A DNA stretch of 64,000 bases, taken from Dethiosulfatarculus sandiegensis. GTDB lineage: Bacteria > Desulfobacterota > Desulfarculia > Desulfarculales > Desulfarculaceae. Shown here one piece after another: positions 58,864 through 64,000 of this stretch. Location of the stretch: positions 1-64,000 of the forward strand of contig NZ_AZAC01000029.1 in assembly GCF_000931935.2 (NCBI RefSeq), in the 5' to 3' direction. Below the pieces are notes generated by a model, which searched no databases, was not told where the DNA came from, and worked only from the letters and a program-made list of their open reading frames with translations. Position 1 is the first letter of the stretch, and every line of letters starts with the position of its first letter. A program made the position numbers and the translations under genes.

Positions 58864-60134
58864 TTCCCCCCCTTGATCTGCTGGTTTAGTTTTTCCAGGA
58901 TCAGGTCCCTGGCCAGGAGCAGACGCCCGCTCATTAAAGTGGGATCTTCAAGGTCAAGCTCATAAGGCGGTTTGTTGAGATCGCCGGGCAGCTTAGCTGC
59001 CAAGGGTTCAATCTGTCTTGTTATCTCGGCCAAAGCCTCAGGCTCCCGGCCATTGATGAGCTGGTCCGTGAACTCAACCAGGCCCGCGGCCAGGGGATCT
59101 TCAGCCAGAAGGGTCTCCAGGGATAGGGGTGCCGCGGTCTTGAGGATGATTTTTTCCACCCAGGCCTGTTCGGAGGTGACATCCGCCACCAAAGAGCGCA
59201 ACTCGTTGTGCCAGCGCTCCGGATTCTGATTCAGCTCCCCATGGGCCGGGGTCTGTCCTGTTATCTCCACCCTGAGCCCCAGCACCTGGCCCTGGTTTTC
59301 CTCCATGAGTTTTTCCGCTTTTTTAGCTGTCTTTTCCAGCACCTGCTCCGGGCTTTTAAGGCCTGTGGCTTCAATCCGGCAGACCTGCCAGCGCACACTG
59401 TCCAGAGTGACGAATTCCGGGGTGAGGCTCTTGCCTTCCACCTTGACCACAAAGCAGCCCTTGGTTCCGGTCTCCCGGATGTTTCTTCCTTGAGCGCAGC
59501 CGGAAAAGATGATCCAGGGCTCTTCGTGTACGATCTCCCCGGCGTGAACATGGCCCAGGGCCCAGTAGTCATAGCCTTTTTGCAGCAGATCACTTAAGCT
59601 GCAGGGCGCATAGGGTTCATGCCCCTGACGCCCGCTCAAGGCGGTGTGCAAGACACCGATGTTTATAAGATCGTCCAAAGCCTGCGGGTATGAACTGCTT
59701 AAGTTTTTGTCCACGGCCGAATGACCGTAGCTCTGGCCGTGCAGGGCAACCGGCAAATCCGGGAGGGTGAAGGTCTCGGGCTTTTTGCTTGCAAAAACAA
59801 AGGTGTTATCCGGAAGCTTCAGCTTTTTGGTAATCCTGGTTTGGGCGTCATGGTTGCCCAGGGCCAAATAAACCTTAATGCCCTGTTGTTTAAGCCGGCT
59901 CAGTCGGCTTTGCAGAAAAAGGGCAGTGTTGTAGTCCTTTAAATCACCGTCGTAAAGGTCTCCGGCGATCACAATAAAGGCGGCCTTTTCTTCACAGGCC
60001 AGTTCCACCAGCCTGTCCAGGGCCTTGCGGGTGGCGTTTCTGATTTTTTTAACCGGCGCCCTCTCATAACCGGCCAGTCCCAAAAGCGGGCTGTCCAGAT
60101 GCAGGTCCGCCGCGTGAATAAAGGTAAAATCCAT
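58860..60134 (-). CDS. YhaO/SbcD-like metallophosphoesterase (DNA exonuclease type)
   Basis: 424 residues from ATG 60134 (MDFTFIHAADLHLDSPLLG); an extension to 60209 is possible but less likely. The metallophosphoesterase motifs are all present: DLH near 10-12, GDLYDG near 60, GNHDAQ near 95, and GHVHAGE near 195. The C-terminal domain (about 260-424) is of the YhaO type. It precedes and overlaps the YhaN-like ATPase gene. The pair resembles Mre11-Rad50 and probably takes part in DNA break processing. Confidence 0.88.
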   Translation of the reverse strand: MDFTFIHAADLHLDSPLLGLAGYERAPVKKIRNATRKALDRLVELACEEKAAFIVIAGDLYDGDLKDYNTALFLQSRLSRLKQQGIKVYLALGNHDAQTRITKKLKLPDNTFVFASKKPETFTLPDLPVALHGQSYGHSAVDKNLSSSYPQALDDLINIGVLHTALSGRQGHEPYAPCSLSDLLQKGYDYWALGHVHAGEIVHEEPWIIFSGCAQGRNIRETGTKGCFVVKVEGKSLTPEFVTLDSVRWQVCRIEATGLKSPEQVLEKTAKKAEKLMEENQGQVLGLRVEITGQTPAHGELNQNPERWHNELRSLVADVTSEQAWVEKIILKTAAPLSLETLLAEDPLAAGLVEFTDQLINGREPEALAEITRQIEPLAAKLPGDLNKPPYELDLEDPTLMSGRLLLARDLILEKLNQQIKGGK

Positions 60135-60357
60135 TAATACCTGCTCGTTAGATGCTGATCTCAGGTTGCCCCGTTGGTTTTGACCGGGCTTTTCACCAGT
60201 TGATTTCAAAGCCTATTTTATTGTTTCCACCCAAGCATAGCACGTCCGGATCAAGTTTGTTTTCTTTGATGCTTGCGAAAAGGGTTGCACTGGTTTTGCC
60301 TAATGGGATATAAGATAAATAAGACAAACTTAGTCCTCTATCAAAAAAGGAAAAAAC

Positions 60358-60780
60358 ATGAATCTTACTCGGGCAGGGGAATATGCCGTCAGGTGCGTGC
60401 TGTTTCTTTCCCTGCATGAGCCCAGTGAAATAGTAAATCGGAAAAAGATTTCCGCAGCCATGGATATACCCAGCCAGTTTTTAAGCAAGATCGCCCAGAG
60501 GCTTTCACGCGGCGGACTTATAGTGATCACCCAGGGTTCCAAAGGCGGGTACCAACTTTTACGCGCCCCCGAAGAGATAACTCTTTTAGACGTGATCGAA
60601 TGTGTGGAAGGCGATATCGGGCTTAACACATGTATTTTGCGTCCCGAATCCTGTGCCCGCACCCCTGGTTGCCCGGTTCATGAGGTCTGGGATAAGGCCA
60701 GGAATGCCCTGCGCCAAGTGCTGAGAGCAGCTGATTTCGCCACCTTGGCTGCCAGGGAAAAGCATTCTGACTCAAGCTGA
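60358..60780 (+). CDS. Rrf2-family transcriptional regulator, probable iron-sulfur sensor
   Basis: 140 residues; AAGGAAAAAAC precedes ATG 60358. The winged helix-turn-helix (MNLTRAGEYAVRCVLFLS, ISAAMDIPSQFLSKIAQRL, GSKGGYQLLRAPEEITLLDV) is typical of Rrf2/IscR. Cys92, Cys99 and Cys105 (TCILRPESC, PGCPVHEVW) match the three cluster-ligating cysteines of IscR/NsrR/RirA-type proteins, so it may sense oxygen, NO or iron. It is 204 bp upstream of cydAB in the same direction, and control of the oxidase is likely but inferred. Confidence 0.9.
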   Translation: MNLTRAGEYAVRCVLFLSLHEPSEIVNRKKISAAMDIPSQFLSKIAQRLSRGGLIVITQGSKGGYQLLRAPEEITLLDVIECVEGDIGLNTCILRPESCARTPGCPVHEVWDKARNALRQVLRAADFATLAAREKHSDSS

Positions 60781-60984
60781 AGAAATAAGCATGAGCGGCT
60801 GAAAGCCGGTTGGAGCCTTGCCCCGAACCTTTCAAATAGTCGAAAAAAGTTTTCGAAAGGCATCTTTTAAAAGAAAAATAGTCTGTTAATTGGAAGTACC
60901 TATGAAGTCCCATCTGATAAGTAGTAAATTAAAGAGTAATAACAATGCCCAACCGGGCCAAGACAACGGGGAGGGTGATTTAGT

Positions 60985-62337
60985 ATGGATGTATTGATGT
61001 TGTCCCGGCTGCAATTCGCGGCCGCCACTTTTTTTCATTTTCTTTTTGTGCCCCTGACCTTGGGTCTTTCCCTACTCATCGCTGTCATGGAGACGGTCTA
61101 TGTAAAAAAAGGTGATGAAAAATACAAACGCATGGCCAAATTCTGGGGCAGGATTTTTATAATCAACTTTGCCATCGGCGTGGTCACAGGCATTACCCTG
61201 GAGTTTCAGTTCGGCACCAACTGGTCGCGCTATTCCCAATATGTGGGAGATATCTTCGGCTCGCTTTTGGCTGTGGAAGCCACCTTGGCCTTTTTCCTGG
61301 AATCAACCTTTATCGCGGTATGGATATTTGGTTGGGACCGCATCTCTCCCAAATTACATGCCACGGCCATCTGGCTGGTGGCGATTGCCTCCACTGTAAG
61401 CGCATATTGGATATTGGCCGCGAACTCCTTTATGCAGCACCCGGTGGGGTATGCGATCAGAAACGGCCGGGCCGAACTCACTGATTTTGTCTCCGTGGTG
61501 ACTCAAAAGTGGGCATTGCTCGAGTTCCTGCACACGGTTAGCGGGGCCTATCTGCTGGCCGGTTTTTTCGTCATGGGGGTGAGCGCCTGGCATATCCTAC
61601 GCAAAAACCAGGTGGAGTTTTTTACCAAAAGCTTTTCCATTGCTGCGGCCTTTGCCCTGATCTTCAGCGTTTTTGTGGCCGTAAACGGTGATATGAGCGG
61701 CCAGGAAGTTGCGCAGAAACAGCCTTCCAAGCTGGCGGCTATGGAGTCCCATTGGGTCACCCAAAAAAATGCGCCCCTTTACCTGCTGGTCTGGCCGGAT
61801 CAGGAGAATGGGGGCAATCTGATTGAGGCCCTACCCATACCGGGGGCCCTGAGTTTTTTGGGGTTTCATGATTTTGATGCCGAAGTAAAAGGCCTAAACG
61901 ACATACCCAAGGAGGATCACCCGCCTGTTCTGCTCACTTTTCTTGGCTTCAGGCTTATGGTGGGTCTGGGGGCCCTTTTTATCCTGCTTTCGGCCTGGGC
62001 CTGGCTTAAGCGTAAAGATCCCAGTCAGAGCCCGCTTTTGCTGAAGATTCTGCCCTGGGCCATTCCCCTGCCTTATATAGCCATGCAGGCCGGTTGGGTA
62101 TTGGCCGAGGTGGGGCGGCAACCCTGGATAGTCTGGGGGCTGATGCGCACCAGCGACGCGGTGAGTCCTGTGGCCGCCAGTCAGGTGGGGGTGTCCCTTG
62201 TGGCCTTTATTGCCATATACGGCCTCTTGGGAGCAGCGGCTTTTTACCTGATCTTCAAACATGCCCGCAAGGGGCCGGAACCCCTAGCGGCTTCTAAAGT
62301 GAATTCGTCAGAGGGAAAGGAGGCGGCCCATGCTTGA
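60985..62337 (+). CDS. cydA: Cytochrome bd quinol oxidase subunit I
   Basis: 450 residues with nine predicted helices. Haem and quinol elements are recognisable: the His in FFHFLFVPLTLG (about 18), the second haem ligand region LLEFLHTVSGAYLLAG (about 180-195), the Q-loop start GDMSGQEVAQKQPSKLAAMESHW, and GRQPWIVWGLMRTSDAVSP. The Q-loop is of the short type. It reduces oxygen with quinol electrons. In an anaerobe it usually serves oxygen protection. It overlaps cydB by 8 bp. GGGGAGGG lies upstream. Confidence 0.96.
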   Translation: MDVLMLSRLQFAAATFFHFLFVPLTLGLSLLIAVMETVYVKKGDEKYKRMAKFWGRIFIINFAIGVVTGITLEFQFGTNWSRYSQYVGDIFGSLLAVEATLAFFLESTFIAVWIFGWDRISPKLHATAIWLVAIASTVSAYWILAANSFMQHPVGYAIRNGRAELTDFVSVVTQKWALLEFLHTVSGAYLLAGFFVMGVSAWHILRKNQVEFFTKSFSIAAAFALIFSVFVAVNGDMSGQEVAQKQPSKLAAMESHWVTQKNAPLYLLVWPDQENGGNLIEALPIPGALSFLGFHDFDAEVKGLNDIPKEDHPPVLLTFLGFRLMVGLGALFILLSAWAWLKRKDPSQSPLLLKILPWAIPLPYIAMQAGWVLAEVGRQPWIVWGLMRTSDAVSPVAASQVGVSLVAFIAIYGLLGAAAFYLIFKHARKGPEPLAASKVNSSEGKEAAHA

Positions 62338-63355
62338 GTCAGTTTGGTTTTTCCTGTGGGGAGTGCTTTGGGCTGTTTATTTCATGCTCGACGGTTTTGA
62401 TTTGGGCGCAGGTGCGCTGATGCCTTTTCTGGCCGGCGATGAAAGGGAAAAGCGCCTGGTCTATAACGCCATGGGACCCTTTTGGGACGGCAACGAGGTA
62501 TGGCTCATAACCGCCGGTGGGGTGACCTTTGCCGCCTTTCCCACTGCCTACGCGGTTATGTTCAGTTCGCTTTATTCTGCGCTTTTGTTGCTTTTATTTG
62601 CCTTGATACTGAGGGGAGTGGCCTTTGAGTTCCGCTCCAAAGTGGATTCGGACGCCTGGCGCAAGCTATGGGACATTTGCCTTTTTATCGGCAGCGCAGC
62701 CCCGGCTTTACTCTTGGGGGTGGCTTTTGCCAATATCTTCACGGGCATACCCATTGATGCCGAAGGGGTCTACCATGGGACTCTTTTCACTCTGCTGAAT
62801 CCCTATGGCCTTATGGGCGGAGTTTTGTTTGTAATGCTCTTTTTAGTGCACGGCGCTCTTTGGCTGGCGATAAAGACCCCCAATGGACTAGGGCAAAAGG
62901 CCCAAAAAACCGCCAAGGTTTTATGGCCGGTAATGGTGGTCGTGGCGGTGGCCTTTTTGGCGGCAACCGCCTTTTACACCAGACTGTATGAGAATTATCT
63001 GGCCATGCCGGTTCTGTGGTTGATTCCCCTGGCCTCGGTGGCGGCCATGCTTGTAAGCAGGTGGATGATGACCCGGAAAAGTTGGTGGAAGGCGTGGTTC
63101 GCCTCCAGCGCAGCTATTTTGTTTTGTGCGCTTTTCGGGGTGACCGGCATGTATCCCAATCTTTTGGCTTCAAGCCTTGATCCGGCATATAGCTTAAATA
63201 TCACCAATGCCGCCTCCAGCCCACTCACCCTCAAGATCATGCTCGGGGTGGCGTTGGTCATGGTGCCTGTGGTGATCTGCTATCAGGCCTGGGCTTACCA
63301 TATGTTCAGGCATCGCTTGACTGATGAGGATCTGGCCGGGGAAGAGGCTTATTAG
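62330..63355 (+). CDS. cydB: Cytochrome bd quinol oxidase subunit II
   Basis: 341 residues with eight to nine helices. The opening (FFLWGVLWAVYFMLDGFDLG) and GPFWDGNEVWLITAGGVTFAAFP are diagnostic of CydB. It pairs with CydA to form the membrane oxidase. The start overlaps the end of cydA. No CydX-like small frame is evident after the stop. Confidence 0.95.
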   Translation: MLESVWFFLWGVLWAVYFMLDGFDLGAGALMPFLAGDEREKRLVYNAMGPFWDGNEVWLITAGGVTFAAFPTAYAVMFSSLYSALLLLLFALILRGVAFEFRSKVDSDAWRKLWDICLFIGSAAPALLLGVAFANIFTGIPIDAEGVYHGTLFTLLNPYGLMGGVLFVMLFLVHGALWLAIKTPNGLGQKAQKTAKVLWPVMVVVAVAFLAATAFYTRLYENYLAMPVLWLIPLASVAAMLVSRWMMTRKSWWKAWFASSAAILFCALFGVTGMYPNLLASSLDPAYSLNITNAASSPLTLKIMLGVALVMVPVVICYQAWAYHMFRHRLTDEDLAGEEAY

Positions 63356-63441
63356 GAGTCTGGAGAACGATTCCCTCCTTGATTTAGAGGAAGAGGCTAA
63401 GCCGTCCTACTTGACCCCTTTTGCGAGCCTGTTCTAACATG

Positions 63442-63482
63442 CGGGCTGAACGGTGAAATCAGATACCGTTCAGCCCGTTTTT
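63442..63482 (+). terminator. Terminator after cydAB
   Basis: A perfect 13-bp stem, CGGGCTGAACGGT (63442-63454) with ACCGTTCAGCCCG (63465-63477), followed by TTTTT. Confidence 0.93.
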
Positions 63483-63509
63483 ATCATGCAAAAAAAGGGG
63501 GTATGATTC

Positions 63510-64000
63510 ATGTCTGAGCATTTTGTTTTGATCCACGGCGCTTGGCACGGCGGATGGTGTTGGGACAAGGTTGTCAAGGAGCTCGAGGCCAGGGGGCACA
63601 CCGCCAGCGCACCCACTTTGCCGGACCCGGCGCTGGGCCTGAATCCGGCGGATATAACCTTGGATGATTACGTCCAGAGCCTGGCCAAGGTTCTCAATGC
63701 CCAGGAGAAAAAGGTTGTTTTGCTGGGTCACTCCAGTGCGGGGATTATCATGCAGGCCGCCGCACCCTTGGCTGCCGACAAAATAAGCCATCTTATTTTT
63801 CATAACGCCTTTGTATTGCCCCACGGCATGTGTCAGTTTGACCTGGTCCCTCCGGAGGTGAGCCAGGGAATGACCCAGGCGGCCCAGGCCTCACCTGACG
63901 GGTGCGTGCCGATTATGGAGGACTTTGTAAGAACCGCCCTGATGCCGGAAGAGTCGAAAGAGGTTCAGGATGATCTTATCGGCCGCCTGAACACTCAGCC
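63510..64000 (+). CDS. Alpha/beta hydrolase (partial, C-terminus outside window)
   Basis: The frame starts at ATG 63510 after AAAAGGGGG and is open to the right edge (163 full codons visible). FVLIHGAWHGGWCWDKVV gives the oxyanion-hole HGxW region. VLLGHSSAGIIMQ near 73-85 is the nucleophile elbow with serine after GH. HNAFVLPHG follows. The pattern is of the RsbQ/salicylic-acid-binding esterase group. The catalytic His and Asp lie beyond the window. Substrate unknown. Confidence 0.88.
   Translation, partial: MSEHFVLIHGAWHGGWCWDKVVKELEARGHTASAPTLPDPALGLNPADITLDDYVQSLAKVLNAQEKKVVLLGHSSAGIIMQAAAPLAADKISHLIFHNAFVLPHGMCQFDLVPPEVSQGMTQAAQASPDGCVPIMEDFVRTALMPEESKEVQDDLIGRLNTQ

Overview
The window looks like a chromosomal segment of a strictly anaerobic, sulfate-reducing or syntrophic bacterium of the Desulfobacterota type. 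This rests on gene content only: a double-module HdrA with MvhD, the mercury-methylation pair hgcAB, an anaerobic phenol-type phosphorylation and carboxylation cluster, a MoaD/MoeB pair, 7TMR-DISM diguanylate cyclases and a cytochrome bd oxidase. No rRNA, tRNA, CRISPR array, insertion sequence or phage gene was recognised.

Layout. 1-3713 (minus): HdrA-MvhD electron-transfer operon running off the left edge. 4438-7341 (minus): ABC-2 exporter with a NEW3-domain membrane protein. 7911-10657: a diguanylate cyclase converging on a LysR regulator. 11023-24897 (plus): a 12-gene aromatic cluster closed by a strong terminator. It encodes a three-part phenylphosphate-synthase-like kinase, a UbiD decarboxylase/carboxylase with UbiX and an LpdD-like helper, an aryl-CoA-type ligase, a UPF0261 protein, a Nudix hydrolase and a three-subunit molybdenum hydroxylase of the xanthine dehydrogenase/4-hydroxybenzoyl-CoA reductase family. 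The simplest reading is phenol (or a substituted phenol) to aryl phosphate, to hydroxybenzoate, to hydroxybenzoyl-CoA, to benzoyl-CoA. The FAD subunit, however, lacks the cysteine loop of classical 4-hydroxybenzoyl-CoA reductase.

25111-34359: an acyltransferase fused to a cyclic-nucleotide-binding domain, a methyltransferase, hgcA and hgcB, an exported tetrapyrrole methylase, a convergent MoxR/unknown/VWA operon resembling CobS/CobT architecture, and a ThiS/MoaD plus MoeB/ThiF pair. 34563-39926: a double-Cache hybrid histidine kinase, an unrecognised gene and a second 7TMR-DISM diguanylate cyclase. 40087-41515: an ArsA/Get3-like ATPase with a small charged partner. 41992-44881 (minus): a GntR regulator, a DUF6282-like protein and isocitrate dehydrogenase in one operon behind a perfect 28-bp palindrome. 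45157-49478: a second hybrid kinase and a fused CoA-transferase, convergent on a shared terminator. 49684-52911: three tandem EamA transporters. 53274-55223: a small membrane protein, and a MarR regulator divergent from a GNAT acetyltransferase with two matching operators flanking a hairpin-rich repeat array. 55342-60134: YhaN/YhaO-type ATPase-nuclease pair. 60358-63355: Rrf2 regulator and cydAB. 63510 to the end: a partial alpha/beta hydrolase.

The most interesting points are the aromatic cluster with its uncharacterised accessory genes and atypical reductase subunit, the hgcAB neighbourhood with an exported tetrapyrrole methylase, and a family of short dispersed intergenic hairpin repeats.
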